Source of the DNA: Nonomuraea wenchangensis
GTDB lineage: Bacteria; Actinomycetota; Actinomycetes; Streptosporangiales; Streptosporangiaceae
Reading direction: 5' to 3'
Assembly: GCF_900111685.1 (NCBI RefSeq)
Contig: NZ_FOHX01000004.1
Location: 439,576 to 503,575, forward strand
Length of the DNA: 64,000 bases
Shown here: one piece after another, positions 1 through 9,607 of the stretch
Layout: each line of letters begins with the position of its first letter
Numbering within the stretch: position 1 is the stretch's first letter
The notes under the pieces: model-generated
Told to the model about the DNA's origin: nothing
Seen by the model: the letters and a program-made list of their open reading frames with translations, nothing else
The model's database searches: none
Position numbers and translations under genes: made by a program

Positions 1-2583
1 CAGCTCCGCCGCACGTTCGCAGTCGGCGCGCGCGCCCCCCAGGTCGTCCGCGCGGCAGCGGGCCTCGGCGCGCCGGCAGAGGACGTCCACCAGCTCCTCC
101 GCCGCGCCGAGCTCCTCCAGCAGCCCCACCGCGTCCTGCCAGAGGCGCATGGCCCGCGCCCGGTCGCCGCGCCAGCTCGTGATCAGCGCCAGCCAGTCGA
201 GCGCCTGCGCCTTCCCCCAGCGCTCGCCCACCGCGCCGAAGTCGGTCAGCACGCTCTCCAGCTCCCGCTCGGCGGCCCCGATCCTGCCCCGCAGCACCAG
301 GACGAGCGCTTCGCTCAGCCGGCCCAGCGCCCGGCTCCACGGGTCGGTGGAGAGGAGCCGCACCTGGTGCTCGCCGTCGCCGTCCGGCGGCCCGGCGACC
401 ATGCCCCACAGCGCGGGCCCCAGCCGGCAGCGCATCGGCCGCCCGAGCGACCCGGCGGCGGCCCGCGCCCGTTCCCAGTGCGGCGATCCGGCGTCGGGCA
501 CCGCGTGCAGCACGGTGAGGACGTACTCCTCGGCCAGTTCGGCGGGCGGATCGGCCCCCAGCGTGTCGAGCAGGCGGGCCGCGGGCGCGATGGCCTGGCC
601 GCGCCGCCCGCTCAGCCACCAGTACATCGCCAGCGCCGCCACCAGCCGCCCCGCCGTCGCGGGGTCGTGCTCCACGCTCCAGCGCAGCGCCGCCCGCAGG
701 TTGGCGTCGTCGGCCGACAGCCGGGCCAGCCAGTCGAGCTGTTCGGCCCGGTAGAGGTGGTCGTCGGCGCGCCGGGCCAGCTCCAGGAACCAGGCGGCGT
801 GGGCGCGGCGCAGCCGTTCCTCCTCGCCCGCCTCGGCCAGCCGGTCGGCGCAGAACAGCCGGATCGTCTCCAGCATGTGGTAGCGCTCGCCGTCGGTCTC
901 CACGAACGACTTGTCCACCAGGCCGGCCAGCGGTTCGGCGGCGTCCGCGCCGCAGACGCCCTCGACCGCCTCCAGCCGCGCGCCGCCCGCGAACACCGCG
1001 AACCGCCGGGCCAGCTCCCGCTCCTCCTCGGCGAGCAGGCTCCAGCTCCACTCGACGACGCCGTGCAGCGTCCGGTGGCGGGCGGCCGCGGTGCGGTCGC
1101 CGCGCGACAGCAGCGCGAAGCGGCCGTGCTCGGCCAGGCGGGCGGCGATCTCGGCGACGCCGAACGTACGCGTCCGGGCCGCGGCCAGCTCGATCGCCAG
1201 CGGCAGGCCGTCGAGCGCGGCGCAGATCCCGCGTACCGCGTCGAGGTTGTCAGGGCCGAGCGCGAAGCCCTGGCGGACGGCCGCGGCCCGGTCGGCGAAC
1301 AGCCGGACGGCGGGCGTGGCCGGCAGCGGGGCGAGCGGGACGAGGTGCTCGCCGGTGATGTTCAGCGGCTCCCTGCTGGTGGCGAGCACGGTCAGGCGGG
1401 GGCAGGAGGTGAGCAGCCGGCGGGCCAGCGCGGCGGCCCCGGCGACGACATGCTCGCAGTTGTCCAGGACGAGGGTCAGCTCCTGCTCCGACAGCGCGGC
1501 CACCACGCGCTCGGCGGCGTCGCCCGCCCCTCCGGCCTCCGGGGCGCGCAGCGCGGGCTCGCGCAGCCCGAGCGCCCCGAGTACGGCCGCCGCCACCTGC
1601 CCGCCGGGCGCGGGATCGAGGTCCCCGTCCACGAGGGAGAGGTCCACGAAGCAGACCTCGCGCCGGGCGTCCGTGGTGGCCTCGACGGCGAGACGGGTCT
1701 TGCCGGTGCCGCCCGGGCCGACGATCGTCACCAGCCTTGCCTCCGCCAGGGAGCGGATCCTGGCCAGCTCCTCCTCCCGGCCCACGAAGCTGGTGAACGG
1801 CGTCGGCGGCCGGGTCCGGGTCACCGCGGCTCCGGTGGTGGAGCCGCGCAGGATCTCCAGGTGCAGGGCGGCCAGCTCGGCCGACGGGTCCGCGCCCAGC
1901 TCGTCGGCGAGCAGCCGCCGCGTCTCGTCGTACACGGCCAGCGCCTCGGCCTGCCGTCCGGCGGCGTGCAGGGCGCGCATGAGCAGCCCGCGCGCCCGCT
2001 CGCGCAGCGGGTGCGCGGCCACCAGCTCCCGCAGCGCCGCCACCGGGCTGGCCTCCGGCAGCGCCAGCTCGGCGGCCAGCAGGTCCTCCCGCGCCGACAG
2101 GCGCAGCTCCTCCAGCCTTCGTGCCTGCCCGGCGGCGAACGGCGCGTCGGAGACGTCGGCGAGCGCCGGGCCCCGCCACAGCTCCAGTGCGTCCCCGAGG
2201 ACCGCCGCCGCCTGCGCCGACAGCCCGTGGGCGAGCAGCCGCCGCCCCTCCTGGGCGAGGCGTTGGAAGCGGTGGGCGTCGACGTCCTCCCGCTCGACGG
2301 CCAGCCGGTAGCCGGCCCCGTGGAACTCGATCAGATGGCCGGGCAGGACCCGCCGCAGGCGGGAGACCTGGGCCTGGACGGCGTTGGCGGCGCCGGCGGG
2401 CGGGTCGTCGCCGTACTGGCCGTCGATGAGGCGTTCGACGCTCACCGTGCGGCCGGCGTCGAGGAGCAGCAGGGCGAGCAGGGCACGCGGGCGCGGGCCG
2501 CCGACGGCGACCTCCCGGCCGGCCGCGTCGCGGACCACGAGCGGGCCCAGGATGCCGAACTGCACGTCCCGATTGTCGCCCAT
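1..2583 (-). CDS. AfsR/SARP-family regulator with BTAD and NB-ARC ATPase, C-terminus cut by window edge
   Basis: Large transcriptional activator of the AfsR type. Reading from ATG at 2583, the first ~85 residues form an OmpR-like winged helix (ILGPLVVRD start, ALLALLLLDAGRTVS). A bacterial transcriptional activation domain follows (~95-240), then an NB-ARC/STAND ATPase with Walker A GPGGTGKT near residue 288 and the LVLDNCEH Walker B-like segment, then helical repeats running off the left edge (861 codons visible, no stop). Such proteins usually control secondary metabolism or development through nucleotide-dependent oligomerisation. It starts only 16 bp after the stop of the TPR gene, so it probably sits at the end of that operon. 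Its targets cannot be read here. The family call is firm; the target pathway is unknown. Confidence 0.93.
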   Translation of the reverse strand, partial: MGDNRDVQFGILGPLVVRDAAGREVAVGGPRPRALLALLLLDAGRTVSVERLIDGQYGDDPPAGAANAVQAQVSRLRRVLPGHLIEFHGAGYRLAVEREDVDAHRFQRLAQEGRRLLAHGLSAQAAAVLGDALELWRGPALADVSDAPFAAGQARRLEELRLSAREDLLAAELALPEASPVAALRELVAAHPLRERARGLLMRALHAAGRQAEALAVYDETRRLLADELGADPSAELAALHLEILRGSTTGAAVTRTRPPTPFTSFVGREEELARIRSLAEARLVTIVGPGGTGKTRLAVEATTDARREVCFVDLSLVDGDLDPAPGGQVAAAVLGALGLREPALRAPEAGGAGDAAERVVAALSEQELTLVLDNCEHVVAGAAALARRLLTSCPRLTVLATSREPLNITGEHLVPLAPLPATPAVRLFADRAAAVRQGFALGPDNLDAVRGICAALDGLPLAIELAAARTRTFGVAEIAARLAEHGRFALLSRGDRTAAARHRTLHGVVEWSWSLLAEEERELARRFAVFAGGARLEAVEGVCGADAAEPLAGLVDKSFVETDGERYHMLETIRLFCADRLAEAGEEERLRRAHAAWFLELARRADDHLYRAEQLDWLARLSADDANLRAALRWSVEHDPATAGRLVAALAMYWWLSGRRGQAIAPAARLLDTLGADPPAELAEEYVLTVLHAVPDAGSPHWERARAAAGSLGRPMRCRLGPALWGMVAGPPDGDGEHQVRLLSTDPWSRALGRLSEALVLVLRGRIGAAERELESVLTDFGAVGERWGKAQALDWLALITSWRGDRARAMRLWQDAVGLLEELGAAEELVDVLCRRAEARCRADDLGGARADCERAAEL

Positions 2584-2599
2584 GCCGGTCGTACGAGGG

Positions 2600-3790
2600 T
2601 CAGCCCGGTGAGGCCGCCGTCGCGCGGCGTACCCAGGTGGCGAGCCAGATCGTGCCGAGGGCCGCGTACACGGTGAGCAGCGCGAGCGTCGGCGTCCCGG
2701 CCACCGCCGCGACGACGGCCGCCACCGCCAGCAGGAAGGTCCAGACGTACAGGGTGGCGCGGCCGTTCGGCGCGCCCGTGTGCGCCGCCTCCTGCACCGG
2801 CGTCACCAGGGCCATGACCGCCGCGCCCGCCATGCCCAGCGCCTCCGCGCCCAGGACGACGCCGAGCGCGAGCGTCGCGGCGCCGGCGGCGAGCAGCGCG
2901 CAGCAGAAGCCCGCCACCCTGGCCTCCGCCCCCTCGAACAGCAGCCGGGTCGCCCTCGCGCGAGCCAGCCGCAGCACCGTCACCGTCTCGAAGACCCAGG
3001 CCACCCAGTGCATCAGGGCGATGAGCACGAACACCGCGACCAGCGGCGGGACCGCCGGCAGCAGGAACAGCAGCCGCGCGCCGCCCCGGTGCCGCCGCCG
3101 CAGCTCCGACAGCTTGCGCTGCAGCGGGTTGCGCTGCTTCAGCGCCTCGACCAGCAGATCCCTGGCCGGGCCGAAACCGGGATCGAGGTGCAGCACCTCG
3201 CGGAAGTGCCCGGCCGCGGCCTTCGGATCGCCGAAGGCCAGCGCCGCCCGGCCGGCCGCCAGGTGAGCGGTGGTGCTCTCCGGATCGAGCCGGAGCGCGT
3301 ACGCGGCCGTCGTGCGGGCCGGCTCGGCCTCGCCGAGACAGGTGTGCGCGATCGACAGCAGCGAGGCCAGATCCACGTCCTCGGGATCGACGGCCAGCCC
3401 GCTGCGGGCCGCGTCCGCCATCCGCCGCCAGCGGCCCGCGCCGGAGTGGGCGCGGGCCAGCAGCTCCCACACCGCCGCCTGCTCGGGGTCGTGCGCGAGC
3501 GCCGTCTCCGCGGCCCGCACCGCTTCGTCCGCCCGGCCCGAGCGGTGGTGCACCTGGCCGGCGACGTAGTGCGGGAACCAGTGGCCGGGAGCCAGCCGGA
3601 CGCCCTCGCGCGCCTCCTCGGCGGCCTCCCCGGCCTTGCCCTGGCCTATGAGGGCGAGGGCCAGCAGGCAATGGGCGGTCTCCTGCTCCGGCTCGGCGGC
3701 GAGGACGCCGCGCAGCTCCCGCTCGGCGTCGGCGGGGCGGCTCAGCCTCAGCAGCGTCCGCGCCCGCTCCAGGGACTCGGCCGTCCTCAC
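2600..3790 (-). CDS. TPR-repeat membrane protein
   Basis: Protein of 396 residues. The N-terminal ~240 residues are tetratricopeptide repeats (recurring A-L-A-x-D-P-E segments such as AALAFGDPKAAAGHFREVL). The C-terminal ~150 residues hold about five hydrophobic segments, beginning near LLFLLPAVPPLVAVFVLI, so the TPR domain is anchored to the membrane. The GTG start at 3790 overlaps the upstream AAA+ ATPase stop as GTGA, which implies translational coupling. TPRs usually mediate protein-protein contacts, so a membrane scaffold for the ATPase is a reasonable inference. No catalytic motif is visible and I recognise no named family for the membrane part. Confidence 0.85.
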   Translation of the reverse strand: MRTAESLERARTLLRLSRPADAERELRGVLAAEPEQETAHCLLALALIGQGKAGEAAEEAREGVRLAPGHWFPHYVAGQVHHRSGRADEAVRAAETALAHDPEQAAVWELLARAHSGAGRWRRMADAARSGLAVDPEDVDLASLLSIAHTCLGEAEPARTTAAYALRLDPESTTAHLAAGRAALAFGDPKAAAGHFREVLHLDPGFGPARDLLVEALKQRNPLQRKLSELRRRHRGGARLLFLLPAVPPLVAVFVLIALMHWVAWVFETVTVLRLARARATRLLFEGAEARVAGFCCALLAAGAATLALGVVLGAEALGMAGAAVMALVTPVQEAAHTGAPNGRATLYVWTFLLAVAAVVAAVAGTPTLALLTVYAALGTIWLATWVRRATAASPG

Positions 3791-5307
3791 CACTTGGCCT
3801 TGACCCAGGGCAGCAGATCGTCCCAGGCGCCGGACTCGTTGGAGTGCAGGACGTAGTTGCGGGCCGTCGCCATCCACTCCCGTACGGCGGTGGGGCGGGC
3901 GGCCTTGGCGGCGGCCAGCAGGTCCATGGTGGTCATCGGGATCGGGTGGCCGGCCCGCATCGACTCGTGCAGCTTCACCTCCACCGCGCGGTCCACGATG
4001 CCCTTCAGATCCGCGCCCACCATGTGCTCGGTGGCCCGCGCCACCGCGTCGAAGTCCAGCTCGGCCAGCGGCTTGTCGCGGCAGAGGATGCGCAGGATCG
4101 CGGCGCGGGCGCCCGCGTCCGGCGGCGGCACGAACACGAGCTGGTCGAAGCGGCCGGGGCGGCGGAAGGCCACGTCGATGTACCAGGGGGCGTTCGTGGC
4201 GGCGAGGACGAGCACGCCCTCGTTGGCGTTCTGGTCCACGCCGTCCAGCTCGGCCAGGAACTGGTTGACGATCTGCCGGTTGTGGGTGTTGCGGGCGTCG
4301 GAGCGGCGGGCGGCGAGGGCGTCCACCTCGTCGAAGAACAGCACGCACGGGCGGTTGCGGCGGGCGAGGTCGAACGTGGCGCGCAGGTTGCGCTCGCTGG
4401 AGCCGATGTACATGTCCAGGATGTCGGCCAGGCCGACGTTGATGAACGCCGCTCCCAGCTCGCCGGCCGCCGCCCTGGCCAGATGGGTCTTGCCCGCGCC
4501 TGGCGGGCCGTACAGCAGGACGCCGCCGCCGGCGCGCTTGCCGTAGGCGGCGAAGAGCTCGGGCTGCTGGAGGGGGAGGAGGAGCTTGACGCGCAGGGAC
4601 TCCTTGACCGCGTCCATGCCGGCGACATCGGCGAACGTCGCCCGCGCTCTCTCCACCTCCGCCGCCCCGTCCCCCTGCCCACCAGCACCGGGATGCCTCC
4701 ACTGCTCCCCTGCCGCCCCCGACGGTCCTGAGGGGGAGGAGGCGGACGGTCCTACGGGGGAGGAGGCGGAGGGGCCTGCGGGAGAGTGGGCGGGCCTTCC
4801 TGCGGGGGAGGGAGCGGAGGGTCCTGCGGGAGAGGGGGCCGGCGGGGCCGGGGCTGCGGGCGGAGAGGCCGGCCCTGGCCCCGGCGAAGAGGCCGCGGGT
4901 GCGGCGGGGAGGGCTAGGGCGGAGGCGATCTCTGGGTCGGCGGCTGCTGGGTCGCGGGTGACGGCGTCGTAGTAGCGGTAGGCGGCGCGGCCGAAGTCGC
5001 CCTCGCCGAGCAGGGCGCGGGCCGCGACGACGCCCAGACGCGGCGGGTAGCCGGGCGTCGCGAGGAACGGCTCCAGCGCCGTCAGCGCCTCGCCGTACGC
5101 GCCCCGCCGTACGAAGGCCTCCGCGAGCACCGCCGTCACGTCCGGGTCCCGGGGGGCGAGCATGAGCGCGGCCCGAAGCTCCGCCTCGGCCTCGGCGAGG
5201 TGCCCCTTGGCCAGCAGTTGCTCGCCGAGGTGCCGCCGGAGCGGAAGATTGTCCGGGGACAGGCGCGCCGCCTCCCGGAGCGCCTGGAGGCCGGCGTCTT
5301 CGAGCAC
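3787..5307 (-). CDS. TPR-AAA+ ATPase (spastin/FtsH/VPS4-like AAA module)
   Basis: Protein of 506 residues in three parts: an N-terminal TPR region (~1-150, with LPLRRHLGEQLLAKGHLAEA), a Pro/Ala/Ser-rich linker built of 24-bp DNA repeats, and one classical AAA ATPase domain. The AAA domain has Walker A GPPGAGKT, Walker B CVLFFDEVDAL, sensor 1 LAATN, and arginine finger region FRRPGRFDQ. The domain is intact and should remodel proteins using ATP. I chose GTG at 5307 because AGAAGGGA lies 8 nt upstream and no earlier in-frame start has one; the frame stays open much further upstream only as a shadow of the opposite-strand peptidase gene. It is the first gene of the AAA-TPR-SARP set. The substrate is unknown. 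Confidence 0.9.
   Translation of the reverse strand: MLEDAGLQALREAARLSPDNLPLRRHLGEQLLAKGHLAEAEAELRAALMLAPRDPDVTAVLAEAFVRRGAYGEALTALEPFLATPGYPPRLGVVAARALLGEGDFGRAAYRYYDAVTRDPAAADPEIASALALPAAPAASSPGPGPASPPAAPAPPAPSPAGPSAPSPAGRPAHSPAGPSASSPVGPSASSPSGPSGAAGEQWRHPGAGGQGDGAAEVERARATFADVAGMDAVKESLRVKLLLPLQQPELFAAYGKRAGGGVLLYGPPGAGKTHLARAAAGELGAAFINVGLADILDMYIGSSERNLRATFDLARRNRPCVLFFDEVDALAARRSDARNTHNRQIVNQFLAELDGVDQNANEGVLVLAATNAPWYIDVAFRRPGRFDQLVFVPPPDAGARAAILRILCRDKPLAELDFDAVARATEHMVGADLKGIVDRAVEVKLHESMRAGHPIPMTTMDLLAAAKAARPTAVREWMATARNYVLHSNESGAWDDLLPWVKAKW
4723..4842 (-). repeat. Five 24-bp in-frame tandem repeats in AAA+ linker
   Basis: Five consecutive 24-bp units (4723-4746, 4747-4770, 4771-4794, 4795-4818, 4819-4842) share a (G)GTCCTGCGGGGGAGG-type core. 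They encode an eight-residue motif close to SPAGPSAS within the ATPase gene. The first two units are nearly identical. A flexible, low-complexity linker between the TPR and AAA domains is the likely product. Unit number could vary between strains by slippage. Confidence 0.85.
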
Positions 5308-5478
5308 AGTCCCGGTCCCTTCTGTCGCAGAAACATCACTTTTGTACGGGACTAGGCAGGCTATCGAAGTCAGCCGGAGCGGCGGGTCCGCTTCCCGCGA
5401 GGCTGTGGAAAACCACAGGTCGATCCGGGCATCCGCATCATTCCGCCGCCATGGGCCGAATCCGTAGCGTTCCCGGAC

Positions 5479-7812
5479 ATGATCGGAAAGTTGATCGACG
5501 TCCCACGCCGGGCCGTGGCGGGCCTCTGCGCGGCACTGGTGCTGGCGTGCGCCGTCCTGCTGGCCGCCATGACGGACAGCACGATGCAGCCACTGCCCGC
5601 CTCCGCCCCGTCCGGCGAGTTCAGCGCCGCGCGGGCCCGTACCCACCTGGAGCGCTTCGCCACCGAGCCGCGTCCCATCGGCGGCGCCGCCGCCGAGCGG
5701 GCCAGGAACTACCTGGTGGCCCAGTTGCGCGCCGCCGGGCTGGACGTCGAGGTGCAGCGGGCCGTGGGCGCGAACGCCTCCACCGGGCTCGCCTCGTTCG
5801 GGCTGGTGCGCAACATCGTCGCCACCCGGCGCGGCGACGACCCGACGGGCACGGTCGTGATCGCCGCCCACTACGACTCGGCGGCGATGGGCCCCGGGGT
5901 CTCGGACGACGCCGCCGCCGTGGCCGCCATGCTGGAGACCGTACGGGCGCTCGGCGACGCGCCGCTCCGCAACGACCTCGTGCTGCTCATGAGCGACGGC
6001 GAGGAGGACGGCGTGCTCGGCGCGCAGGCGTTCGCCAGGGAGCATCCGCTCGGCCGGGCCGGCGGCGTGCTGCTGAACTGGGAGGCGAGAGGCGTCTCCG
6101 GGCCGTCGCTGCTGTTCGAGACCTCGCGGGACAGCGCCGGGCTGGTGGAGGCGTACGCGTCCGCCGCGCCGCGCCCGCGCGGCGACTCCACGATGGCGGC
6201 GCTGTACCGGCTGCTCCCCAACAACACCGACTTCACCCCGCTCACGGCGGCCGGCTTCCAGGGGCTGAACTTCGCCTACATCGAGCGCTCCTCGCACTAC
6301 CACACGGCCGGCGACTCCCTCGCCAACCTGGACCCGGGCAGCCTGCAGCACCACGGCTCCACCATGCTGGCGCTGACCCGCGCGCTCGGCGCGGCCGACC
6401 TGCCCGCGTTGCGCACCGACCACGACGCCACCTACTTCCGCCTCTTCGGCGTCCTGATCACCTATCCGGACGCGCTGGTGTGGCCGCTCGCCGGGCTCGC
6501 CGTCGCGGTGGTCGCGGGGCTCGCGGTCGTGGCCCGGCGCAGGCGGCTGCTCAGCGTGCCGCGGCTGGTCGTGGCGGCGGTGTCGGGGCTGGTGCCGCTC
6601 GTGGTGTCCGCGCTGCTGGCGCAGGGGCTGTGGGAGCTGCTGGTGGCCTGGCGGCCCGCGTACGACGGGATGGGCGGGCTGCTGCACCGGCCGGACGCCT
6701 TCCGCGCGGCCGTGGTGGCGCAGAGCGGGCTCGCGGTGCTCGCCTGGTATCTGCTCCTGCGGCGGCGGCTCGGCCCGGCCGCGCTGGCGGTCGGCGGGCT
6801 CGCCTGGCCGGCGGCGCTCGGCGTGCTGTGCGCCGCCGTGGCGCCGGGGGCGTCGTTCGTGTTCGCGGTGCCCGTGCTGTTCTGCGCCCTCGGCGGGCTC
6901 GTGGCGCTCCTGGTGGGCCGGCCGCTCGCCGGGGCGGCGGCGCTGACGCTCGGCGCGGTGCCGGCCGCGATGCTGCTGTCCGGGCTGGCCCGGGTCGTCC
7001 TCGACGGGATGGGGCTGGCGCTCGGCGGAGCGGCCGCGCTGGTGACGGCGCTGCTCGCACTCCTGCTCCTGCCCCTCGCCGAGCTGCCCCTGCGCGAGCC
7101 GGGCCGGTCCACAGGGCGTCGGTACGGGCGGGGCGCGCCGGTCCGGGGGTTGCGTCCGGCGCTGACGGTCCTGATCGTTCCCGTGCTGATCGCCGCCGGT
7201 CTCGCCGACGACCGCTTCGACGCGCGCAACCCCGGGCGCACCCACCTGGCGTACGTCATGGACGCCGGCACCCGCACCGCGAGCTGGGTCAGCGCCGATC
7301 CGCAGCCACCGGCCTGGACCAGGAGGTACGTCACCGCCCGCGACACCACGGCACTGCCCCCCGGCTACGCGCGCGGCACCACGCTCTGGACCGGCCCCGC
7401 CCCCAGGATGGACCGGCCCGCCGAGCCCCGCCTGACGGTGCTGCGCCGCGACGGCGAGACGATCGAGCTGCGCGTGAGCGCGGGCCGGGCCGCCCGTTCG
7501 CTCACGCTCAGGATCGAACGTCCGATCACCGAGGCGACGGCGGTCACGGCCGGCGCGGCCCCGGTGACCGTCCGCGTCGCCGGCGCGCGGGCGAACACCT
7601 GGCCGGGCGAGGTCCGCTTCCGCGGCCTGCCGGACGCGGGGGCCCGGATCACCCTGCGCGTCCAGGGCGCGGACAAGGTACGGATCACCGCGATCGCCGA
7701 GACGGACGGCCTGGCCGCCGTGCCCGGCTTCGTGCCCCGGCCGCCGGAGCTGGTGCCGGCCACCCGGGAGGACGGCGAGCTGATCGCGATCACCCGTACC
7801 TATGTCGTCTGA
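5479..7812 (+). CDS. M28-family zinc metallopeptidase with polytopic membrane C-terminus
   Basis: Protein of 777 residues. An N-terminal hydrophobic anchor (~12-35) is followed by an M28 aminopeptidase domain. Visible metal and catalytic residues are H131 in AAHYDS, D143 in GVSDDAA, E175/E176 in SDGEEDG and a late His in SHYHTAGDS. From ~residue 330 to 560 there are several strongly hydrophobic segments, then a ~190-residue extracytoplasmic C-terminal domain. The layout resembles ER-metallopeptidase-1/YfbL-like membrane M28 proteins, which trim N-terminal residues from peptides. It is transcribed divergently from the AAA+ gene across 171 bp and converges on the cellulase gene. The substrate is unknown. 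Confidence 0.9.
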   Translation: MIGKLIDVPRRAVAGLCAALVLACAVLLAAMTDSTMQPLPASAPSGEFSAARARTHLERFATEPRPIGGAAAERARNYLVAQLRAAGLDVEVQRAVGANASTGLASFGLVRNIVATRRGDDPTGTVVIAAHYDSAAMGPGVSDDAAAVAAMLETVRALGDAPLRNDLVLLMSDGEEDGVLGAQAFAREHPLGRAGGVLLNWEARGVSGPSLLFETSRDSAGLVEAYASAAPRPRGDSTMAALYRLLPNNTDFTPLTAAGFQGLNFAYIERSSHYHTAGDSLANLDPGSLQHHGSTMLALTRALGAADLPALRTDHDATYFRLFGVLITYPDALVWPLAGLAVAVVAGLAVVARRRRLLSVPRLVVAAVSGLVPLVVSALLAQGLWELLVAWRPAYDGMGGLLHRPDAFRAAVVAQSGLAVLAWYLLLRRRLGPAALAVGGLAWPAALGVLCAAVAPGASFVFAVPVLFCALGGLVALLVGRPLAGAAALTLGAVPAAMLLSGLARVVLDGMGLALGGAAALVTALLALLLLPLAELPLREPGRSTGRRYGRGAPVRGLRPALTVLIVPVLIAAGLADDRFDARNPGRTHLAYVMDAGTRTASWVSADPQPPAWTRRYVTARDTTALPPGYARGTTLWTGPAPRMDRPAEPRLTVLRRDGETIELRVSAGRAARSLTLRIERPITEATAVTAGAAPVTVRVAGARANTWPGEVRFRGLPDAGARITLRVQGADKVRITAIAETDGLAAVPGFVPRPPELVPATREDGELIAITRTYVV

Positions 7813-7827
7813 CCGGCCCCGGCCGGG

Positions 7828-9438
<1,611 letters not shown>

Positions 9439-9510
9439 TCATGCTCGCCACCGTCCTCGCCGACCGTCAATGCGCAGACCCGCCACCCTGGCCCTGACCT
9501 GCGCGGATGC

Positions 9511-9523
9511 GTGAAACTTTCAC
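9511..9523. promoter_or_regulatory. 13-bp palindrome GTGAAACTTTCAC, candidate LacI-family operator
   Basis: Perfect 6+1+6 palindrome in the 202-bp gap between the divergent cellulase and DevS-like kinase genes. Its GAAACTTTC core matches the operator core described upstream of Streptomyces xylanase genes (CGAAACTTTCG type), so control of the cellulase by a LacI-type sugar regulator is the favoured reading. It could instead act on the kinase gene. Confidence 0.5.
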
Positions 9524-9607
9524 TTGGCCGGCGGCGGCGCCACCGGTCGGCGTGATCAACCCCACCTGCGATGTCCGACCAGCCGCCGGGGGTGCGACAC
9601 TGAACGC

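Noticed and set aside
367..2676. Plus-strand 769-codon frame opposite the SARP gene
   Set aside because: No domain can be read; the minus strand gives a complete SARP/BTAD/NB-ARC protein in the same bases.
5308..7245. Upstream extension of the AAA+ ATPase frame to 1152 codons
   Set aside because: The extra N-terminus is antisense to the M28 peptidase and low-complexity; GTG 5307 has a proper ribosome site and begins the TPR region.
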